From positions 1-64,000 of the forward strand of contig JAMWZC010000005.1 in the NCBI GenBank assembly GCA_024304985.1: a stretch of DNA of 64,000 nt, read 5' to 3'. This stretch comes from Paracoccaceae bacterium (GTDB taxonomy: Bacteria; Pseudomonadota; Alphaproteobacteria; Rhodobacterales; Rhodobacteraceae). A program made the translations under genes and the position numbers. Under the pieces are notes generated by a model. The model saw only the letters and a program-made list of their open reading frames with translations. It was not told the DNA's origin and did no database searches. Below are positions 8,636 through 17,813 of this stretch, in pieces. The stretch's first letter is position 1, and each line of letters opens with the position of its first letter.

Positions 8636-9397
8636 ATGCGCGAATTCTATGGCGTCACCCTCGACAGCCCGCTGATGCTGGGCACGGCGCAATACCCATC
8701 TCCGGCGGTGATGGAGGCAGCCTTCCGCGCCTCGGGCGCTGCCGTGGTCACGGTGTCGCTGCGCCGCGAAACCGGCGGCGGGCAGGCGTTTTGGCAGATC
8801 ATCAAGGGCCTGGGCGTGCATGTCCTGCCCAATACCGCAGGCTGCTATAGCGCGCGTGAGGCTATCACCACCGCCCGCATGGCGCGCGAGGTGTTCGAGA
8901 CGAACTGGATCAAGCTGGAAGTCATCGGCCATGCCGACACGCTGCAACCTGATCCCTTCGGCACGCTGGAGGCGGCTGAGACCCTCTCGTCCGAGGGGTT
9001 CGAGGTCTTCCCCTACATGACCGAGGATCAGGTCCTCGCCCAGCGCCTTGTCGATGCGGGTTGCCGCGTCCTGATGCCATGGGGGGCGCCCATCGGGTCC
9101 GGTCTGGGGCTGAACAACCGCTACGGTCTGCGCACCCTGCGCGCGGCCTTCCCTGATATCCCCATGGTCGTGGACGCGGGGCTTGGCCTGCCCAGCCATG
9201 CGGGGGATGCCATGGAAATGGGCTTTGACGCCGTGCTGTTGAACACCGCCGTGGCGCAGGCCGACGATCCCGCGCTGATGGCCCAAGCCTTCGGCATGGC
9301 CGCGCGCGCGGGGCAAATGGCGCATCGCGCAGGCCCGATGGCCCCGCGTGACATGGCCGTCCCCTCTACCCCCGTCATCGGAAAGGCCTGGCTATGA
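8636..9397 (+). CDS. thiG: Thiazole synthase
   Basis: Condenses deoxyxylulose 5-phosphate, iminoglycine and ThiS-thiocarboxylate to thiazole phosphate. A 253-residue TIM barrel with the Schiff-base lysine K93 in [10 protein letters not shown] and the phosphate-binding [17 protein letters not shown] and VLLNTAVA segments. Overlaps thiE by 4 bp. Confidence 0.96.
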   Translation: MREFYGVTLDSPLMLGTAQYPSPAVMEAAFRASGAAVVTVSLRRETGGGQAFWQIIKGLGVHVLPNTAGCYSAREAITTARMAREVFETNWIKLEVIGHADTLQPDPFGTLEAAETLSSEGFEVFPYMTEDQVLAQRLVDAGCRVLMPWGAPIGSGLGLNNRYGLRTLRAAFPDIPMVVDAGLGLPSHAGDAMEMGFDAVLLNTAVAQADDPALMAQAFGMAARAGQMAHRAGPMAPRDMAVPSTPVIGKAWL

Positions 9398-9990
9398 TGC
9401 TGCCCCGCTTCTATCCCATTTTCGATAGCGCCCGCTGGCTGGAACGCGCCCTGCCCTTGGGCGTCAAACTGGTGCAACTGCGCCTCAAGGATATGGACGA
9501 CGCCGCCTTGCGGGCTGAAATCCGCACAGGTCTGACCCTTGCCCGCCAGCATGGTGCCGCCTTGGTCGTCAATGATCACTGGCAGATCGCCATGGATGAA
9601 GGTGCCGACTGGCTGCATCTGGGGCAGGAAGACCTTGATACCGCCGATATTCCGGCCATCCGCCGCGCCGGGCTGAAACTGGGCCTGTCCACCCATGACC
9701 ATGCCGAACTCGACCGCGCGCTGGCGCTGTCGCCCGATTACGTGGCCTTGGGTCCGGTCTATCCCACCATCCTCAAGCAGATGAAATGGCATCAGCAGGG
9801 GGTGGATCGGGTGACGGAATGGAAGCGTCTGGCGGGCGATGTGCCGCTTTGCGCCATCGGTGGCCTCACACCGGAACGGGGCCGGGAATGTCTGGACGCC
9901 GGGGCCGATCTGGTCGCCGCCGTGACCGATATCACCCTGAACCCCGACCCCGAGGGGCGGATGCGCGACTGGCTGCGGGTCACCGCATGA
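9394..9990 (+). CDS. thiE: Thiamine phosphate synthase
   Basis: Couples HMP-diphosphate to thiazole phosphate giving thiamine phosphate. A 198-residue TIM barrel with VQLRLKDMD near the N-terminus, [10 protein letters not shown] and [10 protein letters not shown] in the middle, and the phosphate-binding [11 protein letters not shown] block. A little shorter than the 210-residue family average, but all core motifs are there. ATGA overlap with both neighbours. Confidence 0.93.
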   Translation: MMLPRFYPIFDSARWLERALPLGVKLVQLRLKDMDDAALRAEIRTGLTLARQHGAALVVNDHWQIAMDEGADWLHLGQEDLDTADIPAIRRAGLKLGLSTHDHAELDRALALSPDYVALGPVYPTILKQMKWHQQGVDRVTEWKRLAGDVPLCAIGGLTPERGRECLDAGADLVAAVTDITLNPDPEGRMRDWLRVTA

Positions 9991-10946
9991 GCCGCTATGC
10001 CCGCCAGATGATCCTGCCAGAGGTGGGTGCCTCAGGTCAGGCAAGGCTCACAGCCGCCCATGTGCTGGTCGTGGGCGCAGGCGGCTTGGGCGTGCCCGTG
10101 CTGCAATATCTTGTCGGCGCAGGCGTGGGGCGGATCACGCTGGTTGATGGGGACCGCATCGCCGCGCATAACCTGCACCGCCAGCCGCTCTACCGCATGG
10201 ATCAGGTGGGACGTTACAAGGCCGAGGCGGCGGCCGAGGCTCTGGCCGCGCTGAACCCCGAGGTGACAGTCACCCCGGTGACCACATGGCTTGACCCCGC
10301 CAATGCCCCCACGCTGGTGGCTGCTGCCGATCTGGTCATGGACTGCGCCGACACCTTCGCGGCCAGCCTCACCCTGTCCGACACCTGCATGGCGGCGGGC
10401 AAACCCCTGATCGCCGCCTCCGCGCTGGCCCTGTCGGGCTATGTCGGCGGTTTCTGCGGGGGTGCGCCCAGCCTGCGCGCGCTGTTCCCCGACCTGCCCG
10501 AACGTGGCGCCACCTGTGACACCGCGGGCGCAATGGGCCCGCTGGTGGCCACCATCGGCGCGATACAGGCGCAGATGGCACTCTCAACCCTGCTGGACCT
10601 GCGCCCCTCCCCCCTTGGTCAACTGATCACCTTCGACGCCGCCCGCTGGCGCCTTGGCGGCTTCCGCTTCGACCGCGCACCCGAACCTGCGCAACCCATT
10701 CCCTTCATCGCCCCATCGCAGATCACCCCGGACGATCTGGTCTTCGACCTTCGGACCGAAGAACCCGCCCCCTTCCGCGCAGATGCGCGGCACGGCGCGC
10801 TCGATCCCGCCTTCACCCCGCCGCCCGGCACACCCCGCGTGATCCTCGCCTGCCGCACCGGCCTGCGCGCCCATCACGCAGGAGCCGCCCTGCGATCCCG
10901 CTGGACAGGGCACATCGCCCTCCTCGCTGTCCCCCCAACCGACTGA
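9987..10946 (+). CDS. thiF: ThiF/MoeB-type adenylyltransferase with C-terminal rhodanese domain
   Basis: Adenylates the ThiS C-terminus so that sulfur can be loaded. The 319-residue protein begins [13 protein letters not shown] and has the nucleotide motif VLVVGAGGLGVPVLQYLVGAG, the R/N region LHRQPLYRM, and the DCADTF block of E1-like enzymes. After residue 240 there is a short rhodanese-like segment with ILACRTGLRA, where C289 matches the persulfide cysteine (C-R-T-G-x-R). So activation and sulfur transfer appear joined in one chain. The start at 9987 overlaps thiE by 4 bp; longer frames start inside thiE. Confidence 0.88.
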   Translation: MSRYARQMILPEVGASGQARLTAAHVLVVGAGGLGVPVLQYLVGAGVGRITLVDGDRIAAHNLHRQPLYRMDQVGRYKAEAAAEALAALNPEVTVTPVTTWLDPANAPTLVAAADLVMDCADTFAASLTLSDTCMAAGKPLIAASALALSGYVGGFCGGAPSLRALFPDLPERGATCDTAGAMGPLVATIGAIQAQMALSTLLDLRPSPLGQLITFDAARWRLGGFRFDRAPEPAQPIPFIAPSQITPDDLVFDLRTEEPAPFRADARHGALDPAFTPPPGTPRVILACRTGLRAHHAGAALRSRWTGHIALLAVPPTD

Positions 10947-10963
10947 CCCCGAAAGGCCCCCCG

Positions 10964-11911
10964 ATGAAACGCGCCCTGACAACCCTCGCCCTGACCCTTG
11001 CCCTTGCCCTTCCCGCACAGGCGCAGGACAAGCTGACCCTCATGCTCGACTGGTTCGTGAACCCCGATCACGGCCCCATCATTCTGGCGCAGGAACTGGG
11101 CTATTTCGCCGATGCGGGTCTCGAGGTCGAGATCGTCACCCCCGCTGACCCCAACGACCCGCCCCGCATGGTCGCCGCAGGCCGCGTGGACCTTGCCGTC
11201 TCCTATCAGCCGCAGCTTCACCTCAGCCGCCATGCGGGCCTGCCGCTGACCCGCGTGGGCACGCTGATCGAAACCCCGCTCACCTGCCTTGTCACCTTGG
11301 CGGATGGCCCCGTCGGGTCCATTCCCGACCTGAAAACCCGCAAGGTCGGCTTTGCCGTTGCGGGCGTGCAGGAGGTGATGCTGAACGCCATGCTCGCCCA
11401 TCACGGTCTTGCGCCCACAGATGTCGAACAGATCAATATCGGCTGGTCGATCAGCCCCGCGCTGATGTCCGGTCAGGTCGATGCCGTCATCGGCGCCTTT
11501 CGCAATTTCGAGCTGAACCAACTGGCGCTGGAGGGGCGCGAGGGGCGCTGCTTCTACCCCGAGGCGGAAGGCATCCCCGCCTATGACGAGCTGATCTATG
11601 TAGCCGATCCCGCCCGCATGGACACCGGGGTGATCGCCCGCTTCCTGCACGCCACCGAACGCGCCGCCCTGCATATCGTGAACCAGCCCGAGGCCGCGTG
11701 GGAGATGTTCCGCAGCACCGATGCCACGCTGGATACCGACCTCAACGGCCTCGCATGGGCCGATACATGGCCGCGCTTCGCCATGCGCCCCGCCGCGGTG
11801 GACCTTGGCCGCTACCAGCGGTTCGAGGCGTTTCTGGCCGCATCCGGCGCCACACCCGGCGGCATCCCCGCCGCCGATCTGGCCGTGGACGTGACCGGAG
11901 CCACCGAATGA
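10964..11911 (+). CDS. thiY: ABC transporter substrate-binding protein for thiamine pyrimidine precursor
   Basis: A periplasmic binding protein of the NMT1/THI5 family with 315 residues. Residues 1-20 form a signal peptide (cleavage after AQA). The mature protein starts with KLTLMLDWFVNPDHGPIILAQE, typical of ThiY, which binds N-formyl-4-amino-5-aminomethyl-2-methylpyrimidine, a thiamine breakdown product. Its neighbours thiZ, thiX and tenA are the matching ATPase, permease and salvage hydrolase. The ligand is inferred from family and context. Confidence 0.9.
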   Translation: MKRALTTLALTLALALPAQAQDKLTLMLDWFVNPDHGPIILAQELGYFADAGLEVEIVTPADPNDPPRMVAAGRVDLAVSYQPQLHLSRHAGLPLTRVGTLIETPLTCLVTLADGPVGSIPDLKTRKVGFAVAGVQEVMLNAMLAHHGLAPTDVEQINIGWSISPALMSGQVDAVIGAFRNFELNQLALEGREGRCFYPEAEGIPAYDELIYVADPARMDTGVIARFLHATERAALHIVNQPEAAWEMFRSTDATLDTDLNGLAWADTWPRFAMRPAAVDLGRYQRFEAFLAASGATPGGIPAADLAVDVTGATE

Positions 11912-12582
11912 CCGCCCCCGATTATGGCCGCGCCTTCACCCTCTGGCGCGCATCCGCCCCGCACTGGCACGCCTACACCCATCACGCCTTTGTCGAAGGG
12001 CTGCGCACAGGCACCCTGCCCCGCAACGCGTTCCTGCATTACCTCAAACAGGATTACGTCTTCCTGATCCACTTCTCGCGCGCATGGGCGTTGGCCGCTG
12101 CCAAATCCGACACGCTGGCCGAGATGCAGGCCGCCAGCGCCACGCTGCATGCGCTGGCGCATGTAGAGATGCCCCTGCATGTCCGCCTCTGCGCCGAAGC
12201 GGGCATCCCCGAAGAGGCGCTGCAATCGACCGGGGAAGCCGCACAGAACCTTGCCTATACCCGCTATGTGCTGGAGGCGGGCTATTCAGGTGACTTCCTC
12301 GATCTGATGGCGGCACTCGCCCCTTGCGTGTTGGGCTATGGCGAAATCGGCGCGCAGCTGGCAGGGACCACAGGCCCCTATGCCGACTGGTGCGCCACCT
12401 ATGGCGGAGCCGACTATCAGCAGCTTTGCCACGATGTCGGCACACTGATCGATGGCGCGCTGATCCACCGCCTTGGCCCTGACTGGCCCAGCCTGCCCCG
12501 CGCCCAAAGCCTTGCCGCCCGCTTCGCCACCGCGACGCGGCTTGAGGTCGGCTTTTGGGATATGGGCCTTTCCCCCGCATGA
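11908..12582 (+). CDS. tenA: TenA family aminopyrimidine aminohydrolase
   Basis: TenA proteins hydrolyse aminomethyl-pyrimidine to HMP (or cleave thiamine), recycling the pyrimidine. The 224-residue all-helical protein shows the family blocks HHAFVEGLRTGTLPRNAFLHYLKQDY split over residues 20-45, and EVGFWDMGLS at the C-terminus. Placed between thiY and thiZ with 4-bp overlaps on both sides, which supports salvage of imported pyrimidine. Confidence 0.9.
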   Translation: MTAPDYGRAFTLWRASAPHWHAYTHHAFVEGLRTGTLPRNAFLHYLKQDYVFLIHFSRAWALAAAKSDTLAEMQAASATLHALAHVEMPLHVRLCAEAGIPEEALQSTGEAAQNLAYTRYVLEAGYSGDFLDLMAALAPCVLGYGEIGAQLAGTTGPYADWCATYGGADYQQLCHDVGTLIDGALIHRLGPDWPSLPRAQSLAARFATATRLEVGFWDMGLSPA

Positions 12583-13304
12583 CCGCCCCCGCCCTGCAAA
12601 TCGCGGGCGATCTGCGGCTGGGGGGGCAGACCCTTTGCCCCGCGCTGAACCTGACATGTCCGGCGGCACAATGGACCGTGCTCCTTGGCCCTTCCGGCGT
12701 GGGCAAATCCACTCTTGCCCGGATGATCGCGGATGTTCCCTGCCCCGCGCATCTGACAGGCGGGATCACCGCCAGCGATGGCAAACCGCTGGACGGGCGC
12801 GTGATCCTGATGGCCCAGACCGATCAATTGCTGCCTTGGGCCAGTGTTCTGGACAATGTCACCCTTGGCGCGCGGCTGCGCGGACAAAACCCGGACCGCG
12901 CCCGCGCGCTGGACCTGCTGAACCGCGTGGGTCTTGACGGATATGCCACCCGCCGCCCCGCGACCCTGTCAGGCGGGCAGCGGCAGCGCGTGGCGCTGGC
13001 GCGCACATTGATGGAGGATCGCCCCATCGTGGTCATGGACGAGCCGTTCTCCGCCCTCGACGCCGCCACCCGCGCCACGATGCAGGACGCGACCGCGACG
13101 CTGCTGCGCGGGCGCACGGTGATCCTGATCACCCATGACCCGTTGGAGGCCGCGCGTCTGGCCCATCACGCCCATCTGATGCGGACAGATGGACTGCACC
13201 CGCTGCCCCTGCCCGCGACCGCCCCACCCCGCGCCCTGTCCGATCCGGCCACGCTGTCGGCACAGGCCGATCTCTATGTACGGCTGATGCAGGTGCCTGC
13301 ATGA
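12579..13304 (+). CDS. thiZ: ABC transporter ATP-binding protein
   Basis: ATPase of the ThiXYZ importer. 241 residues with Walker A LLGPSGVGKST, a Q-loop in LMAQTDQLLPWASV, signature LSGGQRQRVALAR, Walker B IVVMDEPFSALD and the switch histidine in LITHDPLEAARLAHH. The start MTAPALQ overlaps the tenA stop by 4 bp. Confidence 0.93.
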   Translation: MTAPALQIAGDLRLGGQTLCPALNLTCPAAQWTVLLGPSGVGKSTLARMIADVPCPAHLTGGITASDGKPLDGRVILMAQTDQLLPWASVLDNVTLGARLRGQNPDRARALDLLNRVGLDGYATRRPATLSGGQRQRVALARTLMEDRPIVVMDEPFSALDAATRATMQDATATLLRGRTVILITHDPLEAARLAHHAHLMRTDGLHPLPLPATAPPRALSDPATLSAQADLYVRLMQVPA

Positions 13305-14035
13305 CGCGCCTTCTGCCCGGCCTGGCCGCCCTCGCCTTTGCCCTGACCCTGTGGCAAGCCATTGTCTGGCTGACAGGGGTGCCGCATTTCATCCTGCCCG
13401 GCCCCGCCCGCGTGGGGGCGGCACTGCTGAACAACGCCGCGCTGTTGGTGCATCAGGCAGGGTTCACGCTGGCCAACCTCGGCATGGGCCTTGCGGCCGG
13501 GATCACCCTCGGCATCGCCTCCGCCCTCAACCTTGCCATGTCGCCTGCCGCGCGGGTGCTCTTGCGTCCGCTCATGGTCTTTGCCCAAGCCGTGCCGGTT
13601 TTCGCTCTGGCCCCCATCGTCACGCTCTGGCTGGGCTATGGCGCACCGTCCAAGATCGTGATGGTGGCGCTGGTCACCTATTTCCCTGTCACCTCGGCCT
13701 TTTTCGACGGGCTGATGCGCCTGCCGCCCACCCTCGACGACCTGACACGGCAGATGCAGGCCAAGCCCCTGCGCCGCCTGATGCTGGTGCAACTGCCCCA
13801 TGCCCTGCCCGCCTTGGGATCAGGGCTACGGCTGGCGGCGGTGCAGGCGCCTTTTGCGGTCATCATCGCGGAATGGGTCGGCGCATCAAAAGGGTTGGGC
13901 CATCTGATGCTGATCTCCAACGGGCGTGGCCAGACTGACCTGATGTTCGCGGCGCTGATCCTTCTGGCCAGCCTCAGCCTGATGCTTTTTCTGGCCGCAG
14001 ACCGTCTGGCGCGGCACTGGGACCGCAGGGTTTAG
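13301..14035 (+). CDS. thiX: ABC transporter permease
   Basis: Inner-membrane permease of the ThiXYZ importer, 244 residues, with about six hydrophobic segments starting at LAALAFALTLWQAIVWL. The EAA-type coupling loop is around PPTLDDLTRQMQAKPLRRLMLVQLP split over residues 145-170, followed by ALPALGSGLRLA. Last gene of the thiamine operon; no clear terminator hairpin was found in the 217 bp that follow. Confidence 0.92.
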   Translation: MTRLLPGLAALAFALTLWQAIVWLTGVPHFILPGPARVGAALLNNAALLVHQAGFTLANLGMGLAAGITLGIASALNLAMSPAARVLLRPLMVFAQAVPVFALAPIVTLWLGYGAPSKIVMVALVTYFPVTSAFFDGLMRLPPTLDDLTRQMQAKPLRRLMLVQLPHALPALGSGLRLAAVQAPFAVIIAEWVGASKGLGHLMLISNGRGQTDLMFAALILLASLSLMLFLAADRLARHWDRRV

Positions 14036-14252
14036 GCCGCCCGCCATACCGGGCATCACGGTGCCGCATTTTTCCGATTGGCCTCCGCCCGGCAAGCACC
14101 TAGAATCGCGGCTGTCTGTGAATGGTGATGCAGGGCGCGCGGGGTATGTCGCAGCGTGCCTGCCCGTGTGGTAGGATCGGTATCTTGACAATTGCGCCCC
14201 TGTTGGACTGTCCCGCAGACGCCCCGACGCCCCTGACAGCAAGACGGCGCGC

Positions 14253-16817
14253 ATGAGCGAGCCATCACCTCTCGATGCGCTCTGGTCGCGCTTTGCGGAC
14301 CCCGTCACCCTGCAAACCCGACCGCAAGCCAGAATTGATCCCCGATTCTACGCGACCATGAACCCCGACGTGACCGCCGCACGGGTCGATCCCACCCACC
14401 ATTTCCACACCTACGGACAGACCGAGGGACGGCACGGCACCACCTATGCCCAACTGCGCGCGACATGGTCCGCGCTGGACGGGATGCTGGCCGATCTGGC
14501 CACCGCGCCCGAGATCTGTGCCGCCTTCCGCGCCAGGATGCCGGGCATCCACGAGGTCTTTTTCGAATTGATGTTGCTGGGCGACCCGGTGGACCGTCGC
14601 GTCTCCTGCTTTTCCGCGCGCTTCTACCTGACCCATAACCCCGATGTCGCCAGATCCGGCACGATACCGTTCCTGCACTACCTGCGCCACGGCATCGCGG
14701 AAAACCGCCCCAGCCTGCGCCACCTGCGCGAGAACCAGTTTCCCGGTCAGATCCCCCATGACCCGGTCAAGCCGACCCTGCTGATCGGGCTGCACGAATT
14801 CTCAAGAACCGGCGCGCCGATCGTGGGGCTTGATCTGGCCCGCAGCGCGGCGCACAGCCACAACGTGGTGATTGCAGGGCTGCGCGGCGGCCCGCTGCTG
14901 GATGACCTGACAGCCCATGCGGTCTGCGTGATCGTGACCGACTCGCCCGACCAGACCCTGCCCTATATCGACCATCCGGCGCTGGAGCGGATCGACAGGG
15001 CTGTGCTGAACTCGGTCGAAGCCTTCCCCTTCGCGCCCTTTCTGGTGCGCCACGGGATTCCCTGGGCCAGCTATCTCCACGAATACACCGACTATATCCG
15101 CCCGGCCAACAAGGCGGTGCTGATGGCGGCCTTTTCCGACCTGCTGGTCTTTTCGTCCGAGCAGGTCCGCCAAAGCTGGACCGGCGTGATGGCGGATGTC
15201 GATGCCGACCCTCTGCGCGACTCGATCGTATTGCCGCAATATCCGTTCCGCCCCGCAACTCTGGACCGTGCCAGCCACGAGGCCGGACGCCGGACCCTTG
15301 CATCCCTGACCGGACAGGACCTGACCGGGCGGCGCGTCGTGGTCGGCGCAGGTCACGCGCAATGGCGCAAGGGCACCGATCTGTTCATCCTGACCGCACA
15401 GATCGCCCATGCGCGCGGCGATGACAGCCTCTATGTCTGGGTCGGCGACGGCCTCAATCACGAGGACATGCATTTCGGCGTCTGGCTGGACAAGCACATG
15501 CGCGCGGCGCGGGCCAATGAACCGGGCAGCAACCTTGTCTTTCTGCCCGCAGGCCCGCATTACCGCGACGTCCTGCGCGCGGCGGATGTCTTCTACCTGC
15601 CCTCCCGGCTGGACCCGCTGCCCAATGTCGTCTTCGACGCCGCCGCATCCGGTTGCCGGATCGTGATCTTCGCCCAAGGCTCGGGCTTCGACGATCCGGC
15701 CTACAGCACTGACCCGACGCTGCATGTCCTGCCCTATGGCGACATTGCCGCCGCAGCCAGCCTCATCGCCGCCTTGCCGCACAAGACCGCAGGCACCACC
15801 GTGCCGCCTGCCACAAACGCCACACCGGTGCTGCCGCAGATCCTCGGCGCCCTGTCCCAACGCCTCGGGAACCGCAGCACCCCATGCCGCACGACCGGGG
15901 ATTACGACCTGCCGCTCCTGTTCCCCGCAGGCCCCGAAGACGCAGACGCGCGGGCAGCGGCCCGACAGAAGATGTGGACCTGTGGTCGCCGCCTCATCTG
16001 GCCCGATCTGGCCACGGTCCAGAGCGAGATCGCGCGCTCGGACAACTGGGTGCATCGCCACATGCGGACCGCCCGCTTCGCCTGTGTCGCGGGTGGAACC
16101 ATCTCACCCTTCGCCGTGCATATCCACGCCTACCACCTTGACGACCTCGCCACCGACCTGTCGCGATACAAGGCGCTCCGCGCCGCCAGCCGTGTGGTCG
16201 TCACCACCGATACCCGGCGCAAGGCCGCACAGATATCCCGGATCGGACAGCAGGCCGGCCTCGCTCTGGAGGTGATCGAGATGCCCAATCTCGGCCGCGA
16301 CATCCTGCCATTTCTCCGCCTGTTCTGCGAAGGTCACACCCAGACGGACCCGGACGCGGTCTGGTGCCACATCCATCTGAAGAAATCCCTCGCCACGACC
16401 GCGACGGGCGATGTCTGGAAACGGTTTCTGCTGACGATCCTTCTGGGCGACGACCAAGCGGTCTCGGATGCCGTGCAGCGGTTATCGGACCCGGCTCTCG
16501 GTCTGGTCGCGGCCCTGGACCCCTACCGCTATGGCTGGGCAGAGTCCCGCCGCCTCCTGCCGCGCTTTGCCGGGCAATTCCCCGCCCCCCTCCCCGCGCA
16601 TCCGATCCTGTTCCCCATCGGCAACATGTTCTGGACCCGCGCCCGCGTCGCCAACCGCATGGCCCGGATCTTCGGCCCCGGCTATCCTTGGCCCAACGAA
16701 CCCCTGCCGACGGACGGCACGGAATTTCACCTGATCGAGCGACTTTGGCCAACCGTCGCGGCGATGGAAGGGCTCACATCGGTTTTCCTCGAAAAAGTTG
16801 ACCAACCAAGAGGTTAA
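14253..16817 (+). CDS. Glycosyltransferase fused to an RgpF-like (rhamnan synthesis F) domain
   Basis: An 854-residue protein. Residues 31-60 and 123-152 each hold an FY..xNPDV....H+...G..E(G/N)R module found in large polysaccharide glycosyltransferases. About 173-510 is a GT-B fold of GT4 type (LLIGLHEFSRTGAPIVGLDLA; VGAGHAQWRKGTDLFI; FYLPSRLDPLPNVVFDAAASG with D where many have E). About 615-850 matches the rhamnan synthesis protein F family: FAVHIHAYHLDDLATDL, GRDILPFLRL, WCHIHLKKS and FPIGNMFWTRA. The likely role is cell-surface polysaccharide assembly; the sugar is unknown. The next gene follows after 3 bp. Confidence 0.8.
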   Translation: MSEPSPLDALWSRFADPVTLQTRPQARIDPRFYATMNPDVTAARVDPTHHFHTYGQTEGRHGTTYAQLRATWSALDGMLADLATAPEICAAFRARMPGIHEVFFELMLLGDPVDRRVSCFSARFYLTHNPDVARSGTIPFLHYLRHGIAENRPSLRHLRENQFPGQIPHDPVKPTLLIGLHEFSRTGAPIVGLDLARSAAHSHNVVIAGLRGGPLLDDLTAHAVCVIVTDSPDQTLPYIDHPALERIDRAVLNSVEAFPFAPFLVRHGIPWASYLHEYTDYIRPANKAVLMAAFSDLLVFSSEQVRQSWTGVMADVDADPLRDSIVLPQYPFRPATLDRASHEAGRRTLASLTGQDLTGRRVVVGAGHAQWRKGTDLFILTAQIAHARGDDSLYVWVGDGLNHEDMHFGVWLDKHMRAARANEPGSNLVFLPAGPHYRDVLRAADVFYLPSRLDPLPNVVFDAAASGCRIVIFAQGSGFDDPAYSTDPTLHVLPYGDIAAAASLIAALPHKTAGTTVPPATNATPVLPQILGALSQRLGNRSTPCRTTGDYDLPLLFPAGPEDADARAAARQKMWTCGRRLIWPDLATVQSEIARSDNWVHRHMRTARFACVAGGTISPFAVHIHAYHLDDLATDLSRYKALRAASRVVVTTDTRRKAAQISRIGQQAGLALEVIEMPNLGRDILPFLRLFCEGHTQTDPDAVWCHIHLKKSLATTATGDVWKRFLLTILLGDDQAVSDAVQRLSDPALGLVAALDPYRYGWAESRRLLPRFAGQFPAPLPAHPILFPIGNMFWTRARVANRMARIFGPGYPWPNEPLPTDGTEFHLIERLWPTVAAMEGLTSVFLEKVDQPRG

Positions 16818-16820
16818 GGA

Positions 16821-17813
16821 ATGAAACTTTTCATGCATATAGGGATGGGCAAGACCGGAACCAGCTCGATCCAGTTCGCCCTAAGCCAAAACACCGCCCA
16901 ACTGACGTCGCAGCAGGCACGCTACCTGGGAATGTGGTTCGAAGCCATTGATCCGAAATATGCAAACCATCTGGGTTTCAGAGAGTTCTGTCAACTTCCC
17001 GAAGAGGCGTTGATCGCATCCGCTCGGACTTTTGCCAACCATCTGACAACACTTGAAAAAAGCGAAGGGGTGCGGACGTTTCTCTTCTCGAACGAAGCCA
17101 TGTTCGGCGCGGGGCCGCATCTCAAGCCCTTCATCGCGGAGCTGGCCAATCACATCGACCTTGCTCTGATTGCCTATGTCCGCAATCCCTACAACTGGCT
17201 GCCATCAGCCTTCACCCAATGGGGTCTGTTTCACAAACAACAGACCGGACCTCTGCAACCCTTTCGTGACAGATGTCACACCCTGATCGGGCAGTATTCG
17301 GCCTTGCCCTTCTGGATCGACACTTTCGGCGACAGACTCACCGTGCGCCGCCATGACACCACGATGGATGTGGTCACGGATTTCGCCGGTATCACGGGTT
17401 TGGCGCTTGCGGCGCCGGACAAGCGGAAACTCGAACGCCCCGAGCCGGCCGAGATTCTTCTCCGCGCAGCCTTCAACAATCGCTTTCCGCAGGAAGTTTT
17501 TCCGGAAAAGTTCAGTCAATCTGTGCTGAAGCGGGCCTCAACGCCCAATCTGGCGGATATCGCTGCCCTGTGTTTCCAGCACGACGGGATAGATGAGGTC
17601 ATCGAAAACCGCCGAGACCTGTTCCAGACGATACATGACAAACTGGGCGCAGAGTTCGATTTCCTGTCGCAGCGCTATACGGCGCAAGCAGCACCTGACA
17701 TGGATGCCCTGCAACGCCGTTTGATCGACTATCTGGTCGAGATCACGTTTCAACAGGCAGAGCGCATCACAAGACTGGAAAGCCAGATAAAGACCCTGAT
17801 CAAGGATCAATAA
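16821..17813 (+). CDS. Sulfotransferase-like protein
   Basis: 330 residues. The N-terminus is a PAPS 5'-phosphosulfate-binding P-loop, FMHIGMGKTGTSSIQ (K11-T12-G13-T14). FLFSNEAMF and ALIAYVRNPYNWLPSAFTQW (about 110-133) match the 3'-phosphate region of sulfotransferases. The C-terminal 40 residues are coiled-coil-like (EITFQQAERITRLESQIKTL). The acceptor is unknown; following a polysaccharide glycosyltransferase suggests glycan sulfation. G+C is visibly lower than in the neighbours (some stretches near 50%), suggesting recent acquisition. The stop codon overlaps the convergent gene by 7 bp. Confidence 0.7.
   Translation: MKLFMHIGMGKTGTSSIQFALSQNTAQLTSQQARYLGMWFEAIDPKYANHLGFREFCQLPEEALIASARTFANHLTTLEKSEGVRTFLFSNEAMFGAGPHLKPFIAELANHIDLALIAYVRNPYNWLPSAFTQWGLFHKQQTGPLQPFRDRCHTLIGQYSALPFWIDTFGDRLTVRRHDTTMDVVTDFAGITGLALAAPDKRKLERPEPAEILLRAAFNNRFPQEVFPEKFSQSVLKRASTPNLADIAALCFQHDGIDEVIENRRDLFQTIHDKLGAEFDFLSQRYTAQAAPDMDALQRRLIDYLVEITFQQAERITRLESQIKTLIKDQ

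Noticed and set aside
14181-14212. TTGACA at 14185-14190 as promoter of the glycosyltransferase gene
   Set aside because: No acceptable -10 hexamer at 16-18 bp; only the -35 is convincing.
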